Part shown: one piece after another, positions 26,142-37,811 of the stretch
Numbering within the stretch: the first letter of the stretch is position 1
How the letters are laid out: every line of letters begins with the position of its first letter
NCBI GenBank assembly: GCA_009684515.1
Contig: WKKS01000005.1
Coordinates: forward strand, 1 to 64,000
Direction of reading: 5' to 3'
Source of the DNA: Geobacter sp.
Lineage (GTDB): Bacteria > Desulfobacterota > Desulfuromonadia > Geobacterales > Pseudopelobacteraceae
Length of the DNA stretch: 64,000 bases
Notes under the pieces: generated by a model
Seen by the model: the letters and a program-made list of their open reading frames with translations, nothing else
Database searches by the model: none
What the model was told of the DNA's origin: nothing
Program-made: the position numbers and the translations under genes

Positions 26142-27662
26142 TCAACCTTCAATTCTTGGAAACAAGGCTTCCGACTTTGTTACAGTAGTACCAGTACTCA
26201 ACCCCCCCCACTGAAGATTTTCTCGTGTGATCTCTTTAATCCACCCCAAGGAATCGAGCGCTTTGCCGGCTGTTGTTGGCAGAAAGGCCGAAAGGACACA
26301 GTGTGTAATTCTCTGTGATTCTAGCAAGCAATACATGACAGTTGCGAGTCGCTCCCGGTTGGCCGGCTCCTTGGCCAGCGTCCAGGGAGCTGATTCATCG
26401 ATGTATTTGTTTCCGGCTGATATGACTTCCCAAATGGTCTGCAATACCTTGCTAAAGGCAAGCTCATCCATTAGTTTGTTAACCGTTTCTACCATTTCAA
26501 TTGTTTTGTTCTTAAGTGCGCTGTCCGTTTCTGTCAACTCTGCCGGTGACGGTAGAACACCATCGAAATACTTGACGGCCATGGCAGTAGAGCGGCTGAG
26601 CAGGTTGCCGATGTCATTGGCTAGGTCAGAGTTTATCCTTTGAACAAGTGCTGTGTGAGAGAAATCCCCATCCAGGCCGAACGGTACCTCACGCATAAGG
26701 AAGTATCTGACCGCATCCACGCCATATTTGTCGATCAGCATGTTCGGCTCAACCACATTCTGGAGGCTCTTGCTCATCTTCTGACCTTCAACTGTCCACC
26801 AGCCGTGTGCAAAGACTTTTTCCGGCAGAGGCAGCCCGGCTGCCATCAGGAAGGTTGGCCAGTAGACGGTGTGGAAACGTAGGATATCCTTGCCGATCAG
26901 ATGCACATTGGCCGGCCAGAAACGCTGGTATTCCGGTGTTGCATCCGGGTAGCCCAGTGCGCTCATGTAGTTGGTCAGCGCATCGAACCATACGTAGATG
27001 ATATGTTTATCGTTTCCAGGCACCGGTATGCCCCAGGAAAAAGTGGTGCGCGATACGGACAGATCACGCAGCCCTTCTTTCACGAAGGAGATGATTTCGT
27101 TGCGCTTGCTTTTGGGCTGGATGAAGTCGGGGTGTGTTTCTATATGGTCCAGCAGCGCCTGCTGATACTTGCTCATGCGGAAGAAGTAGGACTCCTCCTT
27201 GAGTTTTTCAACCGGACGGTTGCAGTCAGGGCAGCGGTTCTCGATTAGCTGGGTTTCTGGCCAGAATGTTTCACAGGGGGTGCAGTACCAGTCTTCATAT
27301 TCACCCAGGTAGATATCACCTTTTTCGAGGATATTACTGAATATCTCGCTGACGCCCTTTTTATGCCGCTCCTGAGTGGTGCGGATAAAGTCGTTGTGCG
27401 AAATCCCCAATCTTTCCCAGAGTGCCTGGTACCTTTTTACAACACGGTCCGCAAGCTCGAGCGGTGTTTCTCCGGCGGTAATGGCCGCTTTTTCGACTTT
27501 CTGACCATGTTCGTCACTGCCGGTCAGAAAATAAACGTCAAAGCCCATCAGGCGCTTGTAGCGGGCCAGAACGTCGGCGGCAACGGTTGTGTAGGCATGG
27601 CCGATGTGCGGCACGTCGTTAACGTAGTATATGGGTGTTGTGACGTAGAAGGTCGGTTTCAT
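26142..27662 (-). CDS. metG: Methionyl-tRNA synthetase (short form)
   Basis: A class I synthetase (506 aa) charging tRNA-Met. The HIGH motif lies in PIYYVNDVPHIGHAY (about 8-22) and the KMSKS motif in GQKMSKSLQN (about 297). A zinc knuckle is formed by CTPC and CPDC (about 127-147). It lacks the C-terminal EMAP-like tRNA-binding domain of longer MetG proteins. The start at 27662 has AGGAGC upstream and begins MKPTFYVTTPIYY; upstream in-frame codons run into ricT. Its start lies 2 bp from the ricT stop. Confidence 0.95.
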   Translation of the reverse strand: MKPTFYVTTPIYYVNDVPHIGHAYTTVAADVLARYKRLMGFDVYFLTGSDEHGQKVEKAAITAGETPLELADRVVKRYQALWERLGISHNDFIRTTQERHKKGVSEIFSNILEKGDIYLGEYEDWYCTPCETFWPETQLIENRCPDCNRPVEKLKEESYFFRMSKYQQALLDHIETHPDFIQPKSKRNEIISFVKEGLRDLSVSRTTFSWGIPVPGNDKHIIYVWFDALTNYMSALGYPDATPEYQRFWPANVHLIGKDILRFHTVYWPTFLMAAGLPLPEKVFAHGWWTVEGQKMSKSLQNVVEPNMLIDKYGVDAVRYFLMREVPFGLDGDFSHTALVQRINSDLANDIGNLLSRSTAMAVKYFDGVLPSPAELTETDSALKNKTIEMVETVNKLMDELAFSKVLQTIWEVISAGNKYIDESAPWTLAKEPANRERLATVMYCLLESQRITHCVLSAFLPTTAGKALDSLGWIKEITRENLQWGGLSTGTTVTKSEALFPRIEG

Positions 27663-27663
27663 A

Positions 27664-28800
27664 TCAAGCTCCTGATGATGCTGGCGGTGTGCCGCCGTCT
27701 GGTGTTCCGCCATGTGGTTTGCGATGCCCGTGTTTGCGTGATCGGTGTTTCTTGCTGCGCGGCTGACCCGTCTTGGCGGCATCCTGCTGTGGTTCTGTAG
27801 AAGCCTTATTGGGTGCTGCCGGAGAAACTGCAGCAGCGGCGGTTTTATCGGCGGCGACTTGAAGTACGGACTGCAGAGAACTTTTTTCCGGTTTGCGCCT
27901 CTGTTCTGTGCGGCGTTCGCGAGTTTTTTGTGTATTGCGGGACTGTGCCGGTGTAGCAGTACGCTGGCTTGACGTGTCGGATGCCGGTGCGGCTGTTACG
28001 GCAGCTCCTTCACCAATTATTTCTTCGCGCTTGATAACAACAATTTTGTTGTCATCAAGTTTGAGTGTGATATTGCCGGTCAGAATATTTACCTTGTCCA
28101 CTACACCGGCGCCATTGGCAATACTGACCCGCTTTCCTGATTTTGGATAGTTTTTACGCAGGCAGCAGTAAGTGTCGTATTCGTAATCGAGGCAACAGAG
28201 CAGGCGGCCGCACTGACCGGAAATCTTGTTCGGATTGAGCGCCAGATTCTGCTCCTTGGCCATCTTGACCGATACCGGCTGGAAGTCCCTCAGGAATGAA
28301 CAGCAGCAGAGTTCCCGCCCGCAAATACCGATGCCGCCAATCATCTTGGCTTCATCCCGGACTCCGATCTGACGCATTTCAATTCTGGTATGGAATGAGT
28401 GAGCCAGGTCTTTGACAAGATCGCGAAAATCCACCCGCCCGTCAGCGGTAAAGAAAAAAACAGCCTTGCTGCTGTCGAATTGATATTCGACCTTTACAAG
28501 TTTCATCGGCATGTTTCGCTCAATGATCCGTTTGACGCAAAAATCAAAGGACTCTTTTTCTTTAATGGCAATCTGCTCCAACGTTGCCAGGTCATCTGGT
28601 GTCGCTTTTCGTTTTATGGTCGAGATGTTGGCCGGCACCGCTTCATCCCGCTCTTTTGGCGGACGCACCACCTGGCCGATACCCAGTCCGCGCTCGGTTT
28701 CTACAACAACCTGATCGCCTTGGGCAAGCTCTATGTCGCCTGCATCAAAGTCGTACATTTTACTGGCTTTCGCAAATTGGATTGTTACTATGTGTGACAA
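27664..28800 (-). CDS. ricT: PSP1-domain protein, RicT (YaaT) family
   Basis: A 378-aa PSP1/RicT-type protein. Residues about 1-240 form the conserved domain with a Cys cluster (GICGRELCCCSFL, then CGRLLCCLDYEYDTYCC), typical of the family, whose Bacillus member forms an FeS-containing complex with RicA and RicF that affects RNA processing and phosphorelay. A TTG start at 28800 is chosen from AGGAGG four bases upstream and the family-like start. The last 120 residues are low-complexity, Ala/Gln-rich, ending in a His/Lys/Arg-rich tail. It lies between holB and metG, a common order. Confidence 0.88.
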   Translation of the reverse strand: MSHIVTIQFAKASKMYDFDAGDIELAQGDQVVVETERGLGIGQVVRPPKERDEAVPANISTIKRKATPDDLATLEQIAIKEKESFDFCVKRIIERNMPMKLVKVEYQFDSSKAVFFFTADGRVDFRDLVKDLAHSFHTRIEMRQIGVRDEAKMIGGIGICGRELCCCSFLRDFQPVSVKMAKEQNLALNPNKISGQCGRLLCCLDYEYDTYCCLRKNYPKSGKRVSIANGAGVVDKVNILTGNITLKLDDNKIVVIKREEIIGEGAAVTAAPASDTSSQRTATPAQSRNTQKTRERRTEQRRKPEKSSLQSVLQVAADKTAAAAVSPAAPNKASTEPQQDAAKTGQPRSKKHRSRKHGHRKPHGGTPDGGTPPASSGA

Positions 28801-28878
28801 AAGACCTCCTAAACCGGGCAAGCCGGGATCAAAAAAGTTTATCGCGGTCGCATTACGTGACTTGAGTCCGTTGCCGGG

Positions 28879-29856
28879 TCAGGTTTCTGCGGCGATGTTC
28901 ATAAATAGATGGTCCAGGGCCAGCTTAGGGTTGGCATTCCTCTGGACGTCTCTACGGGTTTGGCAAATTGCTTCCAGAAGTTCCATGGTACGAGATATTG
29001 GTCGCCTGGTAGCGATAGTTTCAATAGCGGATCTGGCCGATCTGTTCACAATTTCCCCGCTGCCAGCTGCCAGGTGAAGTGCATCACGATAGAATGAAAT
29101 CAGCAAATCCAGCAGTTCCAAGGTCTCTTCGCGGTTTCCTGAAAGTGCTTCGGCAGCATCAAAAACCGACGCAATCTTGTTAATATTCATCTGACTCAAA
29201 CGGGATATGACGTTCTCTCTCCGGGCAGCAAGTGATTCGTTATCAAGCTCGATCGCTTTTTGCATACTGCCGCCAGACATCGGCGCTATCAGGCTGGCTG
29301 TGTCAGCGTCCATGCCGCTCTGTTCGAGCAGGGTCAGTATGTGTTCCGGTGAGAGCGGCGCGAATCTGATCAACTGACAGCGTGACCGGATAGTTGGCAA
29401 AAGTAGTCCCGCGTTTTCAGTCAGCAGGATGATCAGGGCATCTCCGGGCGGTTCTTCCAGCGTTTTCAACAATGAGTTGGCAGCATTGACGCTCATTCGC
29501 TCGGCTGGTTCAATAATACAAGCTTTACGGGGTGCTTCATAAGGTCGCAGCGATAATGTGCGCTGCATTTCCCTTAATTGATCGATGCTGATATCGCGTT
29601 TGTCCGGCAAAGGCTCAACGATGTGAATGTCGGCATGGCTGCCACCAGCCACCTTGCGGCACGATGGGCAAACTCCACAGGCGTCATCATCGGCTGACTG
29701 GCAGAACATGCCCTGAATCAGAGCCAACGTCGTCTTTTTGCGACCGCAGCCCGAAATCCCTTCGAAAAGATAGGAGTGGGCGGTTTTGCCGGTGCGCAGC
29801 GAGCGACGCAGAACCTCAACAATCCGCTCGTGCCCTAGAATGTCAGCGAATGGCAC
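28879..29856 (-). CDS. holB: DNA polymerase III delta' subunit
   Basis: Clamp-loader subunit (325 aa). The degenerate P-loop GISGCGRKKTT (about 30-40) is that of delta', followed by a four-Cys zinc module (CQSADDDACGVCPSC). EPAERMSVNAANSLLKTLEEPP is the canonical sensor-region sequence. The GTG at 29856 is chosen because GGAAGG precedes it and the product starts PFADILGHERIV. It overlaps tmk by 14 nt, so the two are translationally coupled. Confidence 0.92.
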   Translation of the reverse strand: MPFADILGHERIVEVLRRSLRTGKTAHSYLFEGISGCGRKKTTLALIQGMFCQSADDDACGVCPSCRKVAGGSHADIHIVEPLPDKRDISIDQLREMQRTLSLRPYEAPRKACIIEPAERMSVNAANSLLKTLEEPPGDALIILLTENAGLLLPTIRSRCQLIRFAPLSPEHILTLLEQSGMDADTASLIAPMSGGSMQKAIELDNESLAARRENVISRLSQMNINKIASVFDAAEALSGNREETLELLDLLISFYRDALHLAAGSGEIVNRSARSAIETIATRRPISRTMELLEAICQTRRDVQRNANPKLALDHLFMNIAAET

Positions 29857-30499
29857 GAATACCTTCCGGAATCCGCGACAGAACAGCGTCCCTGATTTTA
29901 GAGGCAATGTTTTCGATAGTGTCAGCACCGTCAATTATAACGAAACGTTGCGGCTCAGTTTTGGCCAAATTATTGTAGCCAGAACGAACCCTCTGGTGAA
30001 AGGCCACTGTTTCCAATTCAAAGCGCTCTTCACGCGGACCGCTGGATAATTCTATTCTGCGGCGGGCTCTTGCGAGGCCGACCTGTGGGTCACAGTCAAT
30101 CAGGATCGTAAGGTCAGGCGATATTCCTGAACAGGCATGTTTATTGAGGGTGTCGATGACTGCTCTGTCGAGTCCGCGTCCGTAGCTTTGGTAGGCTACG
30201 GTTGCATCGCAGAATCGGTCGCACAGTACAATGTTGCCATCTGCAAGTGCCGGAGCAACGACTTCGTTCACGTGCTGGGCCCGGGCTGCGGCATAAAGCA
30301 TCAGTTCGGACATGGCAGACATCGCGCTGTTGTCGGCGTCCAGCAGAATTGCCCTTATCTGGTCGGCTATCGGACAACCGCCCGGTTCACGGGTCAGGGT
30401 GGTCGCCAGGTTACGGGAAATCAGCTCATCGGCTAAAAACCTGATCTGGGTGCTTTTCCCGGAACCTTCAACGCCTTCAAATGTAATGAAATAGCCCAC
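29843..30499 (-). CDS. tmk: Thymidylate kinase
   Basis: Phosphorylates dTMP to dTDP (218 aa, cytoplasmic). P-loop FEGVEGSGKSTQ (about 6-17), TREPGG (dTMP-binding DRX/REP region), CDRFCDATVAYQSYGRG (the DRY-type motif with Phe) and the LID region RIELSSGPREERFE. The GTG at 30499 follows GGAAGG and gives the standard MGYFITFEG start. First gene of tmk-holB-ricT-metG, divergent from rnc. Confidence 0.95.
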   Translation of the reverse strand: MGYFITFEGVEGSGKSTQIRFLADELISRNLATTLTREPGGCPIADQIRAILLDADNSAMSAMSELMLYAAARAQHVNEVVAPALADGNIVLCDRFCDATVAYQSYGRGLDRAVIDTLNKHACSGISPDLTILIDCDPQVGLARARRRIELSSGPREERFELETVAFHQRVRSGYNNLAKTEPQRFVIIDGADTIENIASKIRDAVLSRIPEGIRAIR

Positions 30500-30654
30500 A
30501 GTTACCTTCCGGATACTTACAACTGATAACAGTGTAAATTTAAATGACGAATTATAGGCAAGAGCCCCTGATTTATCAACCAAATTCAGCCATAAGACTT
30601 TCAGTTGCCAAAAACCGGCTGCATCGCTATAGTTTCAAATCGGAGATAAAACCG

Positions 30655-31365
30655 TTGAATATCGAATTACAACAACTTGAACAGCTTCTGAATCACAGAT
30701 TCAATAATCCCAGTCTCTTGTCAAGTGCGCTGACTCATCCCTCCTATTTACATGAATCCGCCGGGACAGATGGTGACGATTATCAGCGGCTTGAATATCT
30801 GGGCGATGCCGTTCTGGGAATGCTGCTGGCTGAGATGCTTTACCATGCATATCCGGACTGGGATGAAGGCTCTTTGTCTCGTTTTCGTGCCCGACTGGCC
30901 GGGCAGGACGTGTTGGCTGACCGCGCTCGTATGTTGGGGATCGGGGATTTCATTTTTCTAGGCAGGGGAGAGGTGCTGACCGAGGGGCGGGCGAAAGACT
31001 CGATTCTTTCCGATATTCTGGAGTCTCTGCTCGCTGCTCTGTATCTGGATGGTGGCCTTAATGCTGCTCGTAACATGGTGGAACGGCTGTTTCTGGAGTT
31101 GGTTGCAGACCCGCAGGCATTGACCCTTGGGCGTGATTCAAAAAGTGAATTGCAGGAGTTGCTTTCAGCCTGCAACGCGCCCCTGCCTGAATATAAACTG
31201 GTTGAGGAATCCGGCCCCCCGCATGATCGTAACTTTCAATTTCAGGTTCTTCTTGATGGTCGTGCCGTTGGTGAAGGCCAGGGTAAATCCAAAAAAAATG
31301 CACAACAAGCTGCGGCTGCCCAGGCATTGGGTAACATTAAGGTCGTAGATGGTCAGATCGTGTGA
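30655..31365 (+). CDS. rnc: Ribonuclease III
   Basis: dsRNA endonuclease (236 aa) for rRNA and mRNA processing. The RNase III signature is YQRLEYLGDAVLGM with catalytic acidic residues, plus KDSILSDILESLLAALYLDGG. A dsRBD occupies the last 70 residues (DSKSELQELLSA...GQGKSKKNAQQAAAAQAL). The TTG at 30655 has CGGAG 8 nt upstream and gives a normal length; an ATG at 30544 would add 37 atypical residues across the tmk promoter. It overlaps the following gene by 4 nt. Confidence 0.92.
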   Translation: MNIELQQLEQLLNHRFNNPSLLSSALTHPSYLHESAGTDGDDYQRLEYLGDAVLGMLLAEMLYHAYPDWDEGSLSRFRARLAGQDVLADRARMLGIGDFIFLGRGEVLTEGRAKDSILSDILESLLAALYLDGGLNAARNMVERLFLELVADPQALTLGRDSKSELQELLSACNAPLPEYKLVEESGPPHDRNFQFQVLLDGRAVGEGQGKSKKNAQQAAAAQALGNIKVVDGQIV

Positions 31366-32414
31366 AACCGGTCACGGTCCCTTTTTTTATAAGTCATCAG
31401 GGCTGTCCGCATACCTGTGTATTTTGTGATCAGCGCACTATTTCTGGAGCGGCAGGGCGGTTGCCGACTGCAAATGAGATCGTTTCTAAAATCTCATTAT
31501 GGAGTGCCACTGCCGGAGAACGACCGCTCGAAGTAGCCTTTTTTGGAGGCACTTTTACTGCCCTTTCCCATGAAATTCAGGCTGGTCTGCTGGAGCCATT
31601 GCAGTCACTGTTAAAATGCGGCGAAATTTCAGCTGTCCGGCTCTCAACCCGGCCGGATTATATCGATGACAGGCGGGTTGAATGGCTTAAAAAGCTTGGC
31701 GTCACCACAATCGAACTTGGTATCCAGTCCATGGATGATGCTGTTCTGGACGCATCTGGCAGAGGGCATTCGGCGGCAGATTCTGACGCGGCTATCCGCT
31801 GCATAAAGGGGCATGGGGTGGCGGTCGGAACACAGCTTATGCCGGGGTTGCCTGGCGACTCGCTGTTTAAGTCACTCTCCTCTTTGGAACGGGTGAGCGT
31901 TGCCGGAGCTGATTTTATCCGCATCTACCCGACTGTTGTCATTCAGGGGACGGAATTGGCCCGGCGCTTCTCCGCTGGCGAATATTATCCTATGGGACTG
32001 GAGCAGGGTGTAAACCTCTGTAAACTACTCCTGCATCGTGCCATGCAGTCAAATTTGCCGGTGGTGCGCATGGGACTTCAGGCGGATGACGGACTGAATT
32101 CGGAAACGGTACTGGCAGGGTGTTGGCACCCATCTTTCGGGCAGATCGTAAGTTCGGCGCTTTATGGCGATCTGATTGACAGATATGTGTCGGATGACGA
32201 GCTGGTTACCATCTCCTGCCATCCAACCAGATTGTCGGATGTAATCGGATATAAACGGTCCAATCTGGCAAGGATGCTGGAGCGCAGAGTACGGGCGCAG
32301 GTAGTTTCGGACAATACATTGAAAAAAGAAGAGATTATAATACAAAAAGGCATTCGGAGTTCCAGGTATAACCTGATGACCGACCTTAACTACTCCATTC
32401 AAGAGGTTAATTAA
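31362..32414 (+). CDS. Radical SAM protein (Elp3-like)
   Basis: A 350-aa radical SAM enzyme. The cluster motif CPHTCVFC (about 15-22) binds the 4Fe-4S/SAM centre, and FFGGTFTAL follows as the GGE-like loop. The middle (VTTIELGIQSMDDAVLDASGRGHS) matches the Elp3/coproporphyrinogen-oxidase-like superfamily; no acetyltransferase domain is present, so it is not a full Elp3. The GTG at 31362 overlaps the rnc stop. Often located next to rnc in this lineage. Substrate unknown. Confidence 0.85.
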   Translation: MKPVTVPFFISHQGCPHTCVFCDQRTISGAAGRLPTANEIVSKISLWSATAGERPLEVAFFGGTFTALSHEIQAGLLEPLQSLLKCGEISAVRLSTRPDYIDDRRVEWLKKLGVTTIELGIQSMDDAVLDASGRGHSAADSDAAIRCIKGHGVAVGTQLMPGLPGDSLFKSLSSLERVSVAGADFIRIYPTVVIQGTELARRFSAGEYYPMGLEQGVNLCKLLLHRAMQSNLPVVRMGLQADDGLNSETVLAGCWHPSFGQIVSSALYGDLIDRYVSDDELVTISCHPTRLSDVIGYKRSNLARMLERRVRAQVVSDNTLKKEEIIIQKGIRSSRYNLMTDLNYSIQEVN

Positions 32415-32416
32415 CA

Positions 32417-33490
32417 ATGAGAAAAGAATCACTCAAGTTTCTTGAAAAGCTGCTCGATGCTCCCAGCCCTTCCGGTTATGAGCAGCCGGCACAAAGGGTT
32501 TTCCGTGATTATGTAGCCCCCTTCTGTGACGAACTGACAACTGACGTAATGGGCAACGTCTTTGGACGTATCAGCGGAAAAGGTAAGAATCTGCCGCGAG
32601 TCATGGTCGTTGGTCACACTGACGAGATCGGTCTGCAAGTCAAATACATCGACGACAAGGGTTTTTTGTATTTCGCTGCGGTGGGTGGGGTGGATGCCCA
32701 TTTGACGCCGGGCAAGCGGGTTAATGTCCATACCTCCGCCGGCCCGCTGCCGGGGGTGATCGGCAAAAAACCGATACATCTGATGGACAACAAGGATCGT
32801 GAAACGGTGGTTAAACTGGAATCACAGTACATAGATATTGGTGCGCAAGATAAAAAGGAGGCCCAGAAGTTGGTCAGGGTCGGGGATGCCGTGACTTTTG
32901 ACAGCTCATTCACCCGTTTGCAGGGAGATCGGGTCGCGTCACGCGGATTTGACGACAAGGCCGGATGCTTTGTGGTTGCCGAGGTGCTGCGTCTGGTGGC
33001 CGCTACCGGTAAAAAGCTTTCTGTTGATCTATACGGAGTGTCTTCAGTTCAGGAAGAGATCGGGTTGCGCGGCGGGACCACCAGTTGCTACACTATCAAT
33101 CCCGATGTGGGAATCTGTGTGGAAGTTGATTTTGCCACCGATCAACCGGATGTGGAGAAAAAACATAATGGTGAGGTCGCTCTCGGCAAGGGACCGATCC
33201 TGGCGCGCGGCGCCAATATCAACCCACATCTGTTTGAATTGATACAGACAGCCGCCGACAATGAAAAAATAGCTGTGCAGCACACCGCCGCGCCACGTGC
33301 CACCGGTACGGACGCAAATGTCATGCAGATCTCGCGAGGCGGTGTGGCGACCGCTCTTGTCAAAATCCCGCTGCGCTATATGCATACTCCGGTGGAAACC
33401 GTTTCGCTGTCTGACCTGGAAGGTGCCGCCAGGCTTATTGTCGCAGCATTGTTCAGAATCACCTCGAAAGAATCGTTCGTCCCCAAATAA
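32417..33490 (+). CDS. M42 family metallopeptidase (aminopeptidase)
   Basis: A 357-aa di-metal aminopeptidase of the M42 (glutamyl aminopeptidase/TET/FrvX) family. Metal ligands are visible in VVGHTDEIGL (His/Asp), RGFDDKAGC (Asp), SVQEEIGLRGG (catalytic Glu pair), CVEVDFATD (Asp) and the C-terminal His of RYMHTPVETV. It is cytoplasmic, often dodecameric, and degrades peptides. It starts 2 bp after the radical SAM gene. Confidence 0.92.
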   Translation: MRKESLKFLEKLLDAPSPSGYEQPAQRVFRDYVAPFCDELTTDVMGNVFGRISGKGKNLPRVMVVGHTDEIGLQVKYIDDKGFLYFAAVGGVDAHLTPGKRVNVHTSAGPLPGVIGKKPIHLMDNKDRETVVKLESQYIDIGAQDKKEAQKLVRVGDAVTFDSSFTRLQGDRVASRGFDDKAGCFVVAEVLRLVAATGKKLSVDLYGVSSVQEEIGLRGGTTSCYTINPDVGICVEVDFATDQPDVEKKHNGEVALGKGPILARGANINPHLFELIQTAADNEKIAVQHTAAPRATGTDANVMQISRGGVATALVKIPLRYMHTPVETVSLSDLEGAARLIVAALFRITSKESFVPK

Positions 33491-33530
33491 GTAAAATGTT
33501 TGATCATGCCACTGGTTGAGGTTTGTTGTT

Positions 33531-34469
33531 ATGGCTAAAAGTTATTCACCGATTGTACTTGACTCGATCGAGCCGGAATATTTTCCGGCAGTGAATATTT
33601 ATGTGAAACAGGGCCATAATTTTACACTTTATCGAAGCGAAGAGATGGAGTTGACGGAGAGCGGGCTCGACCGGCTGCGGCAAAGCGGAGTGGAGTTTGT
33701 CCATGTAGATAATTCCAGCGCTGATGAAGTGCTGCTTTACGTGGAAAACAACCTGAAGTTTATCTGCAGTAATGAAAAAATATCCCGAACTTCTAAAAAT
33801 ATGGTTCTCAGCCATATCATGATGAATAATGTGGCTGAGGTGTTTAAAAATCCTACCCAGCCTGAGACTTGCATCAAATGCCGCAACTTTCTGAAACAGC
33901 ATGAATTTCTGATAGACGACCGCAGAGACCTGATGGAACTGCTGGCCAAGTTTTCGCACTATGATGTATATCTTTTCAAGCATAGCGCCCAGGTTGCCAT
34001 CCTTGCCATGTACCTTCACAGGAAGCTGTTTGAGGCCGCTGGCGATGAACTTGTGGCAATCGGTGTCGGGGCGATGCTGCATGACATTGGCATGCTGGAT
34101 GTTTCGTATGATATCCACGAAAAAAGCGGCGCCCTTACTCCGAAAGAATATCTGCGCGTCAGGCATCATCCGCGCATCGGCCATGATATGCTGCGCCAGA
34201 TTGGATTAACGGATCCGATTTCACTTTCCATGGTGCTGGACCACCACGAACGCTACAACGGCACCGGTTACCCCCGGCAATTGTACGAAGATGAAATCCC
34301 CAGAAACACACAGATCGGAACAATATGCGACACATATTGCGCACTGACGATGGATCGCCCTTATCGGCCTGCCTCTACGCCTGAAGAAGCCGTCAGAATC
34401 ATGCAGGGCGAAAAAAAGCTGTACCATCCCGATTTCTTTGACGCGTTCGCCGGTATTATCATGGGTTAG
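33531..34469 (+). CDS. HD-GYP domain protein, probable c-di-GMP phosphodiesterase
   Basis: A 312-aa cytoplasmic protein. The N-terminal 120 residues resemble the DUF3391-like module often placed before HD-GYP. The catalytic domain (about 135-312) has HDIGMLDVSYDI, HHPRIGHDML and DHHERYNGTGYP, the diagnostic HD-GYP motifs, so c-di-GMP hydrolysis is expected. The ATG at 33531 is preferred over an in-frame TTG at 33516. Not clearly in an operon with guaB, which starts 110 bp downstream. Confidence 0.88.
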   Translation: MAKSYSPIVLDSIEPEYFPAVNIYVKQGHNFTLYRSEEMELTESGLDRLRQSGVEFVHVDNSSADEVLLYVENNLKFICSNEKISRTSKNMVLSHIMMNNVAEVFKNPTQPETCIKCRNFLKQHEFLIDDRRDLMELLAKFSHYDVYLFKHSAQVAILAMYLHRKLFEAAGDELVAIGVGAMLHDIGMLDVSYDIHEKSGALTPKEYLRVRHHPRIGHDMLRQIGLTDPISLSMVLDHHERYNGTGYPRQLYEDEIPRNTQIGTICDTYCALTMDRPYRPASTPEEAVRIMQGEKKLYHPDFFDAFAGIIMG

Positions 34470-34525
34470 GAATTGTTTAAGGTGTTGCCGCGTAAAATTG
34501 TATACCCCATTTTGCCTTGACTTGA

Positions 34526-36051
<1,526 letters not shown>

Positions 36052-36052
<1 letters not shown>

Positions 36053-37614
36053 TGTCCAGTGACATCCATAACCAGAAAATCCTGATCCTTGATTTCGGCT
36101 CGCAATATACCCAACTGATTGCCAGGCGGGTGCGTGAAGCGCACGTTTATTGTGAATTACACCCATTCGATATGGAGCTTGCGGACATCAAGCGGTTTGC
36201 TCCCAATGGCATCATTTTGTCCGGCAGCCCCAACTCGGTTTATGAGGAGGGTGCGCCATCAGTGGCAGAGGAACTGTTTGAACTGGGAGTTCCGGTGCTT
36301 GGCATCTGCTACGGTATGCAGTTGATGAGCCGTCATTTCGGTGGCGAGGTCGTTCCGGCCGGGAAACGTGAATTCGGCCATGCCGATCTATTGGCTGTCG
36401 GGCAGCCGGGGCCTCTCTTCAACAGCTTCTACGTTGATGGCAAAAGTCCGGTCTGGATGAGTCATGGTGATCACGTTTCACGTGTGCCGGACGGTTTCGA
36501 GGTTGTGGCGGCAACGACCAATGCTCCGGTCTGTGCCATTCAGGATGTCCAGCGCAATCTTTACGGCGTCCAGTTTCATCCTGAGGTAAATCATACTCCT
36601 CGTGGTGAACAGCTGATTGACTCATTCGTCCGCACAATCTGCGGCTGCGGTGGTCAGTGGACTCCCGGCAGGATCATCGATGACGCAGTGGAGCGGATTC
36701 GACAGCAAGTCGGTAGCGAGCGAGTAATTCTCGGACTGTCCGGCGGTGTTGATTCTTCAGTGGCCGCTGCCTTGATTCATCGCGCAATCGGTGATCAGCT
36801 CACCTGCGTTTTCGTGGATAACGGTCTGCTGCGTCTCGGCGAGGGCGATCAGGTTATGGCAACGTTTGCCGAAAACCTGGGTGTCAAAGTGCTTCGGGTG
36901 GATGCAGAAGAACGTTTTCTGTCCGCTTTGTCGGGTGAAAGTGATCCCGAGAAAAAACGCAAGATCATCGGTGGGCTTTTTGTTGATATTTTCGACGAAG
37001 AGTCAAACCGGATCGAAGATGCCAACTGGCTGGCACAGGGGACCATTTATCCGGATGTGATCGAATCGGCAGGAGCAAAAACCGGCAAGGCCCACAATAT
37101 CAAGAGCCACCACAATGTCGGCGGTTTGCCGGACTACATGAAACTGAAATTGCTGGAGCCGTTGCGCGAATTGTTCAAAGATGAGGTTCGTGCCATCGGT
37201 GAGGAACTCGGATTGCCCAGACAGATGGTCTGGAGACACCCGTTCCCCGGTCCGGGGTTAGGGGTCCGCATTTTGGGTGAAGTCAAAAAAGAATATGCCG
37301 ATATCCTGCGCCGCGCCGATGCGATCTACATTGAAGAGCTGTACTCATCCGGGCACTATGACAAGATCAGCCAGGCCTTTGCCGTCTTTCTGCCGGTCAA
37401 GAGCGTTGGCGTGATGGGGGATGGCCGCACATACGAATATGTGGTCGCTTTGAGGGCTGTGGAAACCAAGGATTTCATGACCGCCGGATGGTATCCGATG
37501 CCGTATGAAGATCTGGCACGCATCAGCGGCCGGATTATTAACGAAGTCAAGGGCATCAATCGCGTTGTGTATGATATATCCAGCAAACCACCGGCAACCA
37601 TCGAGTGGGAATGA
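36052..37614 (+). CDS. guaA: GMP synthase (glutamine-hydrolysing)
   Basis: Converts XMP to GMP using glutamine (520 aa). A class I amidotransferase (1-200) has catalytic Cys in GICYGMQLM and His/Glu in [11 protein letters not shown]. An ATP-pyrophosphatase domain carries the P-loop [13 protein letters not shown] (about 230), and the C-terminal dimerisation domain ends in KPPATIEWE as normal. Starts within the guaB stop (TAATG). Confidence 0.97.
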
Positions 37615-37632
37615 TCGCTGTTTAATCCGATT

Positions 37633-37662
37633 GTTGCGGTGGCAAAGAATCGCTACCGCAAC
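37633..37662 (+). terminator. Hairpin after guaA
   Basis: GTTGCGGTGGC/GCTACCGCAAC forms a stable stem 20 bp past the guaA stop but has no T-run; a weak candidate terminator. Confidence 0.4.
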
Positions 37663-37811
37663 TTACCGGATTGCAGGTTTTTTAGACTTAAATTTCACCC
37701 CAGCCTATAATCATCAGCCTGACAAACAAGTTTGGCAACTGACTTCCAAAATGCAGTTATCAATAAACATCGCCGCAAATCTTTTACAACCTACTGAAAA
37801 GGAGCAGAAGC